A DNA stretch of 64,000 bases from Limanda limanda (GCF_963576545.1 NC_083654.1:16822199-16886198); one strand, 5' to 3'; positions 33,237-47,433 are shown, numbered from the stretch's first letter. Translations and numbers: made by a program. The notes: generated from the letters alone by a model not told the origin.

Positions 33237-35450
33237 GATGTTTGTGCTTATCCCAGGGGCAGGGCTGCCTCCTCAGCTGTCCACAGGCCCTCACCTACTT
33301 GAGAGTTCATCTATCATCCCTGATCACAGTAAATAAAGTTACAACAGAATGTATTGATCGCATCACGGCCAGCTGATGGAAAACGCATTGATTTGAAACA
33401 CGTTTCTTTTTTCATGTTAATGTCATCGAAACCTTATTGAGACAAAACATTCTTGGAGACGCCAAAGAGCCTCATTCATCACACGACGGTGCAGAAAGAA
33501 ATCTCATCACTGTCACTTCACGCCGTCGCACAGTCACAGAAGCAACTGGAAAGGAGCAGAAATGAAAATTCAAATGAAATATTGAACGCTGAGAATCTCA
33601 TTGCTCTCGTGTGTCTCGTGCTGCAAACTGTAAGTGAGGCCTCTGACATGACAAACATCAGGCAGCGCAGATTACCTTGACAGTGACAGCAGGGTCATGG
33701 CTGCAGGGGCTTGAACCTTGAACATGGGGAAAGTGTGTGTGTTGTGTGTGTCTGTGGGGGGGGGGAGGACTGAAATGGAGATGGACAGAACATCCCTCGT
33801 GAGGAAATACAAACCATGTAACAATTATCAGCTGAGGGGGTATCAGGTCTAAAACGGATTATAGAGACACCTAGTGCATTACGCACGCTTTAATTAAATA
33901 TTCACTGATCTGGTCCCTGCAGGGCTGGGTTCAGATGGAGGGAGTGAGGGGGGGGTGGGGGGGTTAGTACGGTCCGCTCTGAAGGCAGCAGCACGTTAAG
34001 TCTATTCAACCACTCCCAGCCAATTTCACATCAGGAAGTCTCCACACCAGAGAATTAGATTAGTGCATAACTGAAGGTGTGAGTCCACCAATCAACAGCT
34101 GCTGTTATTAGATCATCTCTGAAGAGACACGAGATATATATCATATTATATGTTTCATTTCATACTTTAGTGTATACGTGCTCCTGCAGTTTGAATGAAG
34201 GACCATATCGTACCAACACAAGTCACCAGCTTCTTTCAGGGCCGACATACAGAAACATGGTTCAAACCCACACAACTATAAATATTTTATTCTTTGTGCA
34301 GATCCCATTGTCATCATAGACACCAAATATGATGCACAAGACATCTGGAGTATTTTAGTTTGAAAAACCAAATGAAGTCCTGGGTTTGAATATTCTGCTC
34401 ACTTTAAATTTAATTTCACCGGAAGGATTGGATCAAGCAAATCCCTATTTTAGACTAAATGTGATATTGTCAGACTGAATCACATAACACAGAAATCGAA
34501 AGTAAATAATTGTCAAATCTAATAAGATAATATAAAGAGCCTGACAGTATGAGAGGTGGTTGTTTACGATGCTCTTCTCCGTGTTGCTGTAGCTCAGGTC
34601 ACCAGTGGCCGTCACTGCAGGAAACGACAGAGCAGGAGAAGGTCAAACCCAAACCAGCCGTAAACACTTCAGTGTCAGAGACGTGTCAGCGGCCCTGGTG
34701 CCCGCAAACCGGCTCAGGGTCAAAGACATGGAGGGGGGGGGCTGTTAAAGGGATCAACACGTCTCCGAGGACAACTGAGGATCCATTTTTACGCTCGTTG
34801 CCTGGCAACAGAGGAGGTGGAGGGGACAAATACAGTGCTTTGTCATGAAGGATTTTATGACACTGTAAATTAGACAATATTCATAAAACAGTGTTTGAAA
34901 AAAAAAAGAATGTTTAATTGGATGATACATTTCAACTAATACCTTAACGTCTGTACAAAAAGCAGTGTTTATTTGTGTTGATGCTCGACTTGTCAGGTTG
35001 TGTGGAAATACTCAATGTTCTTTATTTACATTTATCAGACAGCGTGCCAGTGGGTGAACGCTCAAACAACAAGACTTTAGCACCGTCCTGCATGTGTCAC
35101 ATGAAGTCAAAAGGTAAAATTAGAAACATTTGTAGTCCAGAAGTATAAATATTAGCAGAGAATCATTAAACATGTAAATGATTCAAAAAAGACAAACACT
35201 TTAGTTTTATAATATAGACTGGTTTCTAGGTTAACACAAATACACTTAAAAAGTAAACTAAACTAACTTTTTGGGCGGGATTGTCGACACAAAGGCACAG
35301 TCACGTGACTTTGGCGTTAGTGTAAAACATGAGACCTCAGGGTCCAATGAGCAGAGAAGAAGAACGTTATACTGTGATCACTGCAGGGAACTCGTAGCCT
35401 GGCTGTTCTCTGCTGTGTGCGGACTGTGACTCGGCAGGTTCCTGCAGCTG

Positions 35451-38400
35451 TTACATCTTGGGGTCCTCACACAGGGTGCACCCGGGCTTCAGGTCGGCCT
35501 GCCTCTCCATTTGAATCGTCACAGAGTGGAAGTTGTAGGAGGAGAAACACGCCTGTGTCATTTCTCTCAGGACAGTCTGAGCATCCACCGACTCGTCTGC
35601 GGAGAAGAGACGAAGGAAAAACCACGATAAACTGTTGTTAGATCACCTCATGTGTGCAGGTAATAATCCTTTTAGAATTCATTCGGAGTGTTGAAAGCAT
35701 TTAATAGATGATTATTGCCTCATAAAGCAGCTGCAGGTGTATTTGTCAATGATTATAACTGCTCCTATGAAAACGTAGTTAATATTTTTACAACTGTGTT
35801 TTACTATGTTGTCTTTCATTATCCGTTTGTAGAGCCTCCAGAGTCTGTAAAGCATCCACATACAGGAATCCACAGGAGGAGTCGACAGGTGCATCCCAGT
35901 GTGTTCTACATAATATTTAAAATAAAAAAGGGGCCGGACTCTCTCACCTATGGCTACATGTGCCGTCATCACAGCCTGGTTCATGGTGAGGGCCCAGATG
36001 CGGAGGTTGTGCACGGCTGTGACGCCCTTCACCCCCAGCAGACCAGCCTGCACCTCGCTGTACCGCACCCCCGCTGGAGTGCCTGAGTCACGCATGGACA
36101 AGACACAGAGAGACATAGTGTAAGTATAAGACAGAGGGAATATTTATGGATGGAGAGAGTAGAAGACTGCCATCTTCATGAGGACGCTGTAATTTTCCTC
36201 AAATGATTAATTAAACAAACAAATGTTGGGCTTTCTCAGTTGTTTTTCACCATTTCAGGTTTGTCGTCATCATGTTTCTGCAGTGAAATGAAAACCAAAA
36301 CACTAACTCCTTATTCAAATAATACGTGTATACACAGAACAGCAGTCAACGGAAACTATTTCTGTTTTCTCAAATTACTTAGCATGGATTTTGATTGAAA
36401 CCGATAGTTTGTTAGGAGTGAGCCGATCACTCACCTTCCATCAGGACGATGAGGATGTCTCTCATGATGGTGAAGGTCGTGCATAAGACGAATATGGAGA
36501 ACAGGAAGGTGCAGATGGGGTCAGCAATCTTGTATTCCGGCTGAAAATAATAAATTAAGTGTTACACAATATCACAACACACTAATCAAGACACGGCAGG
36601 AGACACGTATGACAAAAAACAACCCACACCCAGATTCTCCAGACATTATCCGAAGCTCAACGGCGGAGACTGGTTACCTTGAAGAAGATGATGATGGCGC
36701 TGACGAGCACGCTGACGCTCTGGAGGAGATCTCCCACCACGTGGACGAAGGCCGCTCGCACGCTGGCGTTGGCCTGCTGAGCCCTCCGCCCTGACAGGAG
36801 CATAACAGGGCAGTAAAGCCAATTATACATCGGATTAAAAGTCATTATATATTCCATTATAGTGTCATTATGGTGGATTGTAATGAACCCATAGTCGAGA
36901 ATAGTGTGCACAGGGGACTGAATCGTAAGCGAGGGCTCAAAAATAATGACTCCAGGTCTAGAAACACACCATGTTCTTCTCCTTTCTGCTCCACATCTGC
37001 GTGGTCGTCGTGACTGTGGTTTGAGATCTGATCGTGTGCTTTTCCCTTCTTGTCACTGTGGCTGTGGCCGTGGGAGCTGAGGCCGCCGTGACTGTGGCCG
37101 TGGCCCGACTGGTGAAGGGTGAGGGCCATGCTGTGGAGACAGGAAACAGAGTAAGTGTTAGCGCTGCCTCACGTCGAGGTGGTTCCTGGTTCGAATCCAC
37201 GTTCGGCCGCAGCCTTTCTGTGTGGAGTTTGAGGAGTCCACCTTCAGAGGATGTGGTCTTCATAAGCACCGTGGAACAGAAATGAGACTGGCCCAGTCTA
37301 CATGATAGGTTTTACCATCCTGCCCTTATTGCCGTCACCTAGCAACACAGCTGCAGTTGGACATGATCAGAAAGTTGTAAGAACGCCCCTTGGTTTTTAA
37401 ATTTTTTTACCATAACTGTGTGGTTGAGTTGAAGCGTGACTCATCGGACATCCTGCTAGTTGCCTGCACCATAACCTCTTTGACAGATCATCAGTGACGT
37501 GCAATGAATCCTGGGATAGGTTGGGAAGGGGAAGTATCCACACAGTGGGGTCTTAATTTCTCAGGGATGAAAGGACGCATTTGAAAAATCAAACAATCAG
37601 TCTTCAAATGCCGCCGATCAAGGATGCAGCCCCTTTATTGAGACGCACCTAATATATAGGCCCTGTGAACTTCAACATCTTGACACAAGGAATCTGATGT
37701 TCATCATCATCTCAAACGATGACTGCTCTCCGGTGCTGACTTTAACTAAATCGTAAATGCTCAGAGAGCCGCCGTGCGCTGATAAAAGCTGCATTAATGA
37801 GAACTGAGTGTGTGTTTCACTCACATTATATTGGCCAGCACCGCACAAGCAGAGGTAGCGAGCATGATAGTGCCCTCGATGGTGTAGTCGTCGCTGATGA
37901 GGCGCTCCACGGCCAGGTAGACCAACACTCCCGTTACCAGCCAGATGGTGACAACCGACAGCAGAGCGCCGAGGATCTCTGACCGGGTGGAGAGGAGGAG
38001 AGAGACGAATAAATCAGGAGGAAACACGATGGTTTGAAAATCATTTGTGGCGCAGCTCTATAATCCTGACAGCAGCTACGGCCCTGATGGACGAGGAGAT
38101 GTTACCTGCACGGTGCCAGCCGAAGCTGAGCTTGTGTGTGGCCGGTCTGGAGGAGAGCCAGAGGGACAAGAGGCTGATGATGAAGCTGGTGAAGTCGACC
38201 AACAGGTGAGCGGCGTCCGTCATCACCGCCAGGCTGCCTGCAAAATACCCACCTGCACAGAGACACACACACAGACACACACAGATAGTGTTGTTTCAGT
38301 GTCCCATCACTTTCCTTAAAGCTCAATTTGCACTTGTGTGAGGAGCGAGGAGGAGAAAGAACTTACTTGGGGAAAAGGAAGAAGGCTCGAGTGGAGAATA

Positions 38401-40332
38401 TGTGATTTAGTGAGAGGAGAGAAAACACTAAAAGGAAGTGGAGGGCAAAGGAAAGAGGAAGAAGAGGAAGTGAGAGGACGAAACAAAAGCCGTTTTCAGA
38501 AAGTGTTTTGAAATTGGACATTTGGATGCTTTCACAACAACAGGAAAATGTCGTACAGGTTAGGGGGGGGGGGTGTCTGGGTAGAGCAGCAGGCGGCGAG
38601 ACGAGACAGGAAATCACATGAGTCTGCCCTCATCGCCAAAAGCTCTAGAATCTCGTTGTCCTTCAAAGTGTCTTTTACACGTATAGCTCCTCTTTTTCAT
38701 TCTGAGATATTTGTGTTCTGCCACTTTCGCATCCGACAAAACGCCATATACTCACATGGCCTCACTCTGACATTTTCCAGACAGGAAAAGCTCCAGAAAA
38801 TGTTACATTCTCACATAAACCACTCTTTGGAAAATGTCAAGATTTGGAAAAGGCAGCAGAGGGAGGATAAGTAAGGAATGTATAAAATGCTAATGGCAAA
38901 TGTTGTGGGTATGAAAACATGACAAAAGAAACCAGAGAGAGGGATGAAGGATTTAAAGACTCACCGAGGATTTCACCGATCATGAAGATCAGGCAGACGA
39001 CGGACACCACGTAGAGCCGCTTCCTGGCAACTTTCTTCTCTCGCTCACGATCCTCCTGAGCGTGGCTGTTGTCATGGCAATGTTTGACGCCAACGATACC
39101 GTCTCTCTGATTGGCCGCGCTGGATGAACGTTAGAAATCAGAATGAAGTCAGTGAAGTGGCAGATACAAGTTTTCTTTATCGTGTCTTCTTGAAGTGACT
39201 CTTTAAAAACTTTCTTAGCGCTTCCAGGAAAAAATGTATTCTGTCGTGATTTGATCTTTCAGTTATTTATTTCGCTCTATCGATTAACTGAACTGGTAAA
39301 CTTTGACTTTCATGCACAACTTTGTATAGCTTCAGTCATTCATCTTTAAATCTGTATTTAAATTTGGCTTCAATACTCTGCCTCAGTTGCTTTTGTGTTT
39401 AAAATCACCTTAAACTTAAAATATCTGTGTTTTCAATATCCCCAGTAGCACACACTTCTTCACAGTGAGAGCTTTGTAGTAGTTTTGAACTTTGATCTCA
39501 CTCCAGAGAACTTATTCTGTACTTATTTTGACCTTTCGTTATTTTTATGCTCTTGTGTTTAACTGTTTTTTGAAAAACTGGATGCCTACATTTCACTCAG
39601 GATCAATAAAGTTTATATCTATCTATAGATAAATAAATATTAGTTAGAAAATAGAGAAACTAAAACAAAAAGAGGGGAAAATGTTTCTTATTGTGCATTG
39701 AAATTTTAAATGTAAAGTTTTGTTGTTTTTAAGTGTCTCTAAGTCTTGATATAATCTTTAAATCCACATATTTCTCCTGTGAAATGAAGGCTGCTGTTTG
39801 CCATCTTGCTTTTACGGAACTGAACTTTAAAATTTGGTTTATTTCTTCACTCCTTGTGCACACCTCCCTTTGTTTTTGACCGTGACGTCACCACCAGGGG
39901 GGGACCGGATACTGAGCTGCACAAGCACCAGCGGAATGAGCTGGAAGAGGCAGTGCGCATGCGCAGTGCTGCTGCCGGCAGACCCCAGACCAGTCCCGTG
40001 TGTAACATCACAAACACAAGGAACGTGGGCAAAGACACAGCCGAGGAAACCATTTCTTCACACTGGATTAAAAAAGTTTTAACCAAAAACTTAAACCTGC
40101 ATTTGACTTAAGGTCTTTATTTTAAACTAACAGATAAGGTCAACACAAATAAAAGCTTTACAATAAGTTGTCCTCATGATAAATGATAAATGAAAGTTCA
40201 CATCTTTCTTCTGCTCTAGTTTGACTCTTTCTAAAAAAGTAAGAAATAAAAGTTTTACCTGTGCGCGCTGGTGTAAGTGTGGCTCGCATCTGTCACCAGG
40301 GGAACTCTCTCCGGATCCTTGTTTCTGGGCAT
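35451..40332 (-). CDS. slc30a8: zinc transporter 8 (SLC30A8/ZnT8)
   Basis: Cation-diffusion-facilitator zinc/proton antiporter; in mammals it loads zinc into insulin granules. Nine minus-strand exons: 40332-40259, 39119-38965, 38252-38106, 37978-37825, 37130-36970, 36790-36678, 36540-36435, 36082-35948 and 35596-35451. All borders are GT-AG and the frame is continuous, giving 396 aa. Diagnostic residues: an N-terminal His-Cys-His (38-40), [20 protein letters not shown] with the TM2 zinc site H92/D96, [14 protein letters not shown] between TM3 and TM4, and the TM5 site H247/D251 in [29 protein letters not shown] forms TM6 and a C-terminal domain ends in CTLCEDPKM, retaining CxxC. Exon 5 encodes a cytosolic loop with 12 histidines, much longer than in human ZnT8 (369 aa). 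Synteny with MED30, AARD and RAD21 supports SLC30A8 rather than SLC30A2 or A3. Confidence 0.95.
37155..37236 (+). repeat. tRNA-like SINE-type fragment
   Basis: GTTAGCGCTGCCTCAC, then a perfect B-box-like GGTTCGAATCC (37188-37198), then GCCTTTCTGTGTGGAGTTTG. This order is typical of a common teleost tRNA-like dispersed repeat. It is truncated at both ends and lies in SLC30A8 intron 4, only about 25 bp upstream (in gene sense) of the exon 5 acceptor. Confidence 0.55.
39560..39640 (+). mobile_element. L2-type LINE 3' end
   Basis: ACATTTCACTCAGGATCAAT AAAG followed by TTATATCTATCTATAG is the usual end of fish L2 LINEs (GGATCAATAAAG plus a TATC tail). Only the 3' terminus is present, in SLC30A8 intron 1. 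Confidence 0.65.
39883..39965. promoter_or_regulatory. CRE and NRF1 sites in SLC30A8 intron 1
   Basis: A perfect palindromic CRE TGACGTCA (39883-39890) lies 64 bp from a perfect palindromic NRF1 site TGCGCATGCGCA (39954-39965). Both sit in a locally CpG-richer stretch (39880-39990) inside SLC30A8 intron 1. The combination is typical of a core promoter, possibly an alternative start of SLC30A8 or an unknown transcript. Sites are seen; function is inferred. Confidence 0.55.
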
Positions 40333-40792
40333 GACTCTAAACTAAAGTAAATCCTCCAGAAAAATACAAAAAAAACCAAATCTAAAACAGAAGATAAAAA
40401 GAATCAAACTTAAAAATGACTTTACAGTGAATGAACCCTAAGTTGTGTGTGTGTGTGTGTGTCTGTGTGTGTGTGTCCTCTTCTGCTGCTGGAAGGGAGT
40501 GCTGCAGCAGCTGAACGAGATGCAGCCTTGTGACTCACTTTGTTTGGCACCGTGCGCAAACCCTGCGCCCCGGAAAGCACTGAGGAGGAAGATGGTGGGG
40601 ATGAAGATGATGATGAGGAAGATGATGATTATGGAGGAGGAGGAGGAGGAGGAGGAGGAAGGTGATCAAATCCAGGATCAGAGATGTGTTGGTGAAAAGT
40701 TTGAAAAGATAAATATCTCTGCGCAGTGTTAAAACAACTTCCTTCCTAACTTTTACCTTTGAGTAATTAGCTGATCAAATGTCAATATCAGT

Positions 40793-40814
40793 CCCCCCCC
40801 CCCCCCCCCCCCCC
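40793..40814. repeat. poly-C run (22 nt)
   Basis: Twenty-two consecutive C upstream of SLC30A8. Confidence 0.9.
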
Positions 40815-41384
40815 TCTCTCCTCTGTCCAGCTGGCACTAAGTGATTACGCAATCAAACGTAGTGCCGTGTGCTCCATCACATGCTCACAGGTTCCTGATC
40901 CATCCTAAATTTCTGGGTCAAATCTCATTTAACAAAAAACATTGTTTCATATGATCAACCAAAGTCTTTATTGATTAATTCATATGCTTGATCGGGAATG
41001 TTTTAGTGCAAGGTTGTGAGTAGATTTTTACATTTCAGCCTGAATCATGAAAAACAAATCCTCACACCTGTGATGTAACCGTAAGAATTTGGGCTGTGGG
41101 GAAATCCGCTGAAAGAATGAATGGTTCTTCTTACACTGGTTGATAAGCAGCTCTGAAATGTGACGATCTAACAAGTCGTTCCACAATGTACCACAAGGTG
41201 GCGCTAATGCCACGTGTCTCCAGTCCCACTCATCACTATCAAACAGTGACAGGAGATAAATTGTATTATCTTTTCTTTATTTATCATCAAGTAAAACAGG
41301 CAGGTGGAGTCAGTAACTTCCTTTAAATCAAATCTCACATTCATCGCACCGCATTCCACGATATTATCCTGGAGAGTGGTTTGT

Positions 41385-41425
41385 GAATATGGGCTGCACA
41401 AATAAAGTTTGATTGATTGATTATA
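41385..41425 (+). mobile_element. LINE/SINE 3' tail with (GATT)n
   Basis: GAATATGGGCTGCACAAATA AAG then GATTGATTGATTA is a typical teleost L2-related tail. Only the 3' end is recognisable. Confidence 0.5.
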
Positions 41426-42082
41426 TATATTTTGTGTGATTAATCTGAATCTGCAAAGCCACTAGTGAAAAGATGAAGATACGTGGAGGAAGGTTCTATT
41501 TGCCTCTGAAATGTAGTGGAGAAGAAGTGTTAAATACTTCAAAACTATATTTAAATACAGTACTTTTAAGATACTTTGCACTTTCCACTAACAAAGGCGG
41601 TTGAAGTATAAGTAAATATTGATTCAAAAAAGTTGTCAATCATTCATATCCGCTGGCTTACAAAGTGACCTGTGAGGTCACAGCACTTGTGTCTCTGTGA
41701 CAGCAGCGTCGGGTTCGTGAGACAATCGCTCACGGACACTTGAACACTCGTTTTTTTTATTCCCTTTGAGAGCTGTGACGTTTGCTTTTCTTGAAAAGGC
41801 CTAAAAGTGGAGTGAGCTTGACTCTAAAAATAGCCGTCAGTGTGTCAGGTCTATTTCGGTGGGTATAGTGTCTATGGGCTCCAGAGAGTGGGCCTGTGTT
41901 TGGTTTGCCAAAGTGTTTGTGTGTGTCTGTGTGGTGTGAAAAGATGGAGCGGGCTGGTTGCTAGGGGCTGCGGAGCTAAGGCAAAATGGCACGAGAAGGG
42001 TTAGTTACACATGGCTGTTCACACTGTTCCCAAGACCCTGACCCTGAAACACTCACCGGCTCCATGAGAGCGCTGCAGCACC

Positions 42083-42096
42083 GTGTGTGTGTGTGT

Positions 42097-42163
<67 letters not shown>
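42083..42163. repeat. (GT)n microsatellite
   Basis: About 40 GT units with one GA interruption, upstream of the FAM167-like gene. Confidence 0.9.
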
Positions 42164-42164
<1 letters not shown>

Positions 42165-42321
42165 AAGTTTGTGTATCTCATGTATATGTCCTCCGTCCTC
42201 ACTGCGTCCTCTTTCAAAAGATCTGACAAAAGATCAGAACCATTGAAAGTAAGATGCACAACTGTTGTCACCATGGAAACCGCCTGCCTCCTCCCTTCCT
42301 CTCCATCCTAATAACCACTGT

Positions 42322-42388
42322 CTGTGTGTGTGAGTGTCTGTGTGTGTGTGTGTGCGTCTGTGTGTGTGTGTGTGTGCATGTGTTTGTG
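42322..42388. repeat. imperfect (GT)n microsatellite
   Basis: GT blocks interrupted by GA, CT and GC steps. Confidence 0.75.
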
Positions 42389-42702
42389 CGTCTGATGAAA
42401 TGCCCCAAAAGTGGTAAACAGCTCCAGGTCAGGCGTCGGGACAATGCACTGACGTCAGACCAGCTCTGTCACAATTACACTTAAGTGACGCCAGTTCACT
42501 TTGCAAGGGAGCTGAGGGGGTGATGGTTGAGTGATAGACACCCCCAAAAAAAAGGAGAGAGAGAGAGAGAGAGCAGAGGGAGGGCGGAAAGAAGAGAAAG
42601 AGAGAGTGAGTTCCTCATAAGTCCTCAGAGGTGCAAGGGATCTCACAACAGACGAAGCTGTACGTGCATCTACAGCTGAGAAGACGACGCACGGCAGGGG
42701 GT

Positions 42703-42712
42703 CTAAATATAG
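42703..42712. promoter_or_regulatory. MEF2-type site before the FAM167-like gene
   Basis: CTAAATATAG fits the MEF2 consensus CTA(A/T)4TAG exactly and lies 17 bp before the first ATG. It could instead serve as a TATA-like element for a very short leader. Confidence 0.4.
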
Positions 42713-42728
42713 GAAAAACTAGCCTAAC

Positions 42729-45336
<2,608 letters not shown>

Positions 45337-45564
45337 CAATTCAAACAGTTAGAACACGAAAAACAACTTTTCAGAGTCTCTCCTCAACTTCTTTACATCC
45401 TCTAAGACAAGGTGGAGCCAGATTAATAAATCTGCTATTTCCCACCATAATTTCAATGCCCTTTATTTTATGTTCTTTTGTCAAAGAAGAACCAACCAAG
45501 AGGATGAGTGGAGTTAAGGACAGAATGAGTCTTGTCTTTGTGCAAAAACAGACTTGCTCTTTCC

Positions 45565-45975
45565 CCAACTTTTAGTCTTCATGCTAAGCTAAGCTAACCA
45601 ATGTCTGTAGCTTCCTAATTAAACGGACAGACAGTGAGAGAGTCTTCTCATCTTTGACTCAAAGCAAGAAAGCAAATAAACATTTTCCCAAAATTGTCGT
45701 ATTCATAGACCGTAAATAAAGACCAACAAGTCCGCACAGTAGAGTTAAGAGAATGGAGACACAGATTTGAAATCCCGTCGATACCCACTCCCAAACAATG
45801 ACGAGTCAGTTTCAGCTGTCAATCATGACTTTAAAGTATTTTTTACGAGGAGAAAGAGGGATTTAGAACCATACTACAGTCAGCCACCAGGGGGCGAGCG
45901 AGGTGCTTTGGCTTCACTTTTGGGGAGCTGCCATATAATCCATCTTTTTTAGTCCTACTCCTTTAAGTCGGTATA
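45565..45975 (+). repeat. teleost dispersed repeat, split by an insertion
   Basis: The left part (45565-45703) runs through GTCTTCATGCTAAGCTAAGC, CTGTAGCTTCCTAATTAAAC, ACAGACAGTGAGAG and CCCAAAATTGTCG. The right part resumes with ACTCCTTTAAG near 45957. I recognise this order as a common teleost repeat normally read without interruption. It lies in the 3' UTR of the FAM167-like gene. Confidence 0.5.
45704..45955 (+). mobile_element. MITE-like element nested in another repeat
   Basis: Left end CATAGACCGTAAATAAAGAC and right end ATCCATCTTTTTTAGTC are imperfect inverted complements. The interior includes GCTGTCAATCATGAC, GCCACCAGGGGGCGAGCGAG and TTGGCTTCACTTTTGGGGAG, landmarks of a familiar teleost non-autonomous element. 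A fragment of the same family is at 10482. Confidence 0.55.
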
Positions 45976-46555
45976 TTAAGCTGTGTGACAGACAAGCACA
46001 AATTCCGAGTTAAACACTGACCTGAAGGCGGCCATTGCTGTCTTTGCATAGTATTGTTTGTCTGAGAAAGTTTGAATACAGAAATTCTCAATAATGTGCA
46101 ACTGAGATCCCTGTGTTACCACCGCAGAATGTGTGTGTGTGTGTGTGTTTTTGTGTGTTTGTGTATGCACATGTGCTGGAAGCTCGCTGACCTTTCATGA
46201 CCATAACGATGTTCAGAATGAGTTCAGCGCCGCAGCCGGACAGTTTGAGTTCATTGTATCTTTATTATGCCCAAGCAGTGATGAAACCTTCTGGGGACAG
46301 TGAGACATTGTTATTGAGACCCTGCAGTGTAAATATGTTTCTGAGAAAGGATTATTAAAGTCGGGTTTGTACAGTGCAGCTGTAAATCCATTCAAAATGT
46401 TAACTGTGGTTATATTGATTCTGATGTACAGAAAGAACCTGTGAAGTGTAGAAGTTAGAATCGTATGGAAATGAGATGTTGATGTGTATATTAACTTTTT
46501 TTGAACGTGTAGCATAATTTCAAACAGGTACTGTACTGCAGCAGTATGCCATGAC

Positions 46556-46561
46556 AATAAA
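46556..46561 (+). terminator. poly(A) signal of the FAM167-like gene
   Basis: AATAAA followed closely by an A-rich stretch, 1.2 kb after the stop codon and 35 bp before the opposite-strand AARD signal. Confidence 0.5.
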
Positions 46562-46595
46562 GACATTTTTAAAAAAAAACTGTGATGTTGCAGTC

Positions 46596-46601
46596 TTTAT
46601 T
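46596..46601 (-). terminator. AARD poly(A) signal
   Basis: TTTATT on the plus strand (AATAAA in AARD sense), about 350 nt after the AARD stop codon. Confidence 0.5.
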
Positions 46602-46952
46602 TTTTGCAAAACTACAAAACATGCCAACATAAAACTTTTCTTGATTCCATCTTTACATTCGAAAACGTCTTGTTTCCTGACTTGCAAAGAAACAAGCTTT
46701 CCTCAGCACAACTCTGCAAAAGTGCAAAAGATTATAATCTAAATTAAACCTCTTATTCCGTTATCCAGGTTATTTTGGCTGCAGATCTCTATTTTACACC
46801 ATGACACATTTTATTTCAAAGAGCCATAATCACAAACATGTTCATTTCATATTTTACATTTGAATTTTGGAGCTATGGGCTGCATCTTGTCCACCATGGG
46901 TTCCAGTAAGAGCACTTTCCCCCCCAGAGAATGGGCTGTCTGCCGAGGCCGG

Positions 46953-47433
46953 CTACTGCTGATCCTCCCCCTCTACGTCCACACCTCCGAAACTCTCCCT
47001 CCTCAGTCTTTGGATCTCCGAGTTGAGCCCGAGCAGTGTCTGAGCCAGCTGGAGGTCCTGAGAGCGCATTTCCAGCTGCATGACAACAATGAAAGAACTG
47101 AATCAGCAGAATGTAGCACAAAGACAGAAAGGGGGATTCAAATTCACGGCAACTTTTGCAAACTACAGAGAAAAAGCAGCAAATACCAACTCAGCAATCA
47201 CAGCTTACCAGTTCAGACCTCAGCCAGGTTATGGCTCCATCGATCTGCGCCCTCCTCAGCTCCTCGTTGGCCTGGAAGCTGCTTCCGATGCTGAGCGGTC
47301 TGACCGAGGATCCCGAGTCCTGAGGCTCCTCTCTGGACTCTCCTGTCGCTCTGAAGGCATGAATCAGTTTGTTTTTAATGTTCTCCAGGACCATGGTGGA
47401 CAAGGTGTCCTCGCTGTGACTGTCCCGGTCCAT
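46953..47433 (-). CDS. aard: alanine- and arginine-rich domain-containing protein (AARD)
   Basis: Two minus-strand exons, 47433-47209 (75 codons) and 47075-46953 (40 codons plus TAG), joined in phase 0 across a 133-bp intron; 115 aa. The start is MDRDSHSEDTLSTMVLENIK; a second in-frame ATG lies 13 codons later. The signature helix reads DGAITWLRSEL then LEMRSQDLQLAQTLLGLNSE and IQRLRRE. It lines up with human AARD (ARLRAELVEMHFQNHQLART as recalled) and sits between RAD21 and SLC30A8 in the same relative orientation as human AARD. The protein is shorter than human (155 aa) and lacks its alanine-rich stretch. Molecular function is unknown. Its partner at 42729 shares the intron position and core. 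Confidence 0.85.

Larger units (their letters stand above)
31061..35450. other. MED30-SLC30A8 intergenic region
   Basis: AT-rich intergenic DNA with the second duplicated segment (31243-31414), an AT/TATA-rich stretch (31500-31900), a repeat with inverted ends (32784-33110), a (GT)n tract and G-rich runs near 33758 and 33950. The last part (below 35450) should hold the SLC30A8 3' UTR. No further gene is recognised. Confidence 0.5.
40333..42702. other. SLC30A8 to FAM167-like gene intergenic region (divergent)
   Basis: Shared upstream region of two divergent genes. It contains a (GGA)n run (about 40634-40660), a 22-nt poly-C run (40793-40814), an L2-like tail (41385-41425) and two (GT)n tracts. 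No further exon is recognised. Confidence 0.5.

Noticed and set aside
37155..37236. tRNA gene
   Set aside because: B box is intact but the A-box half and the acceptor stem do not form a tRNA; it is a dispersed tRNA-like repeat fragment.
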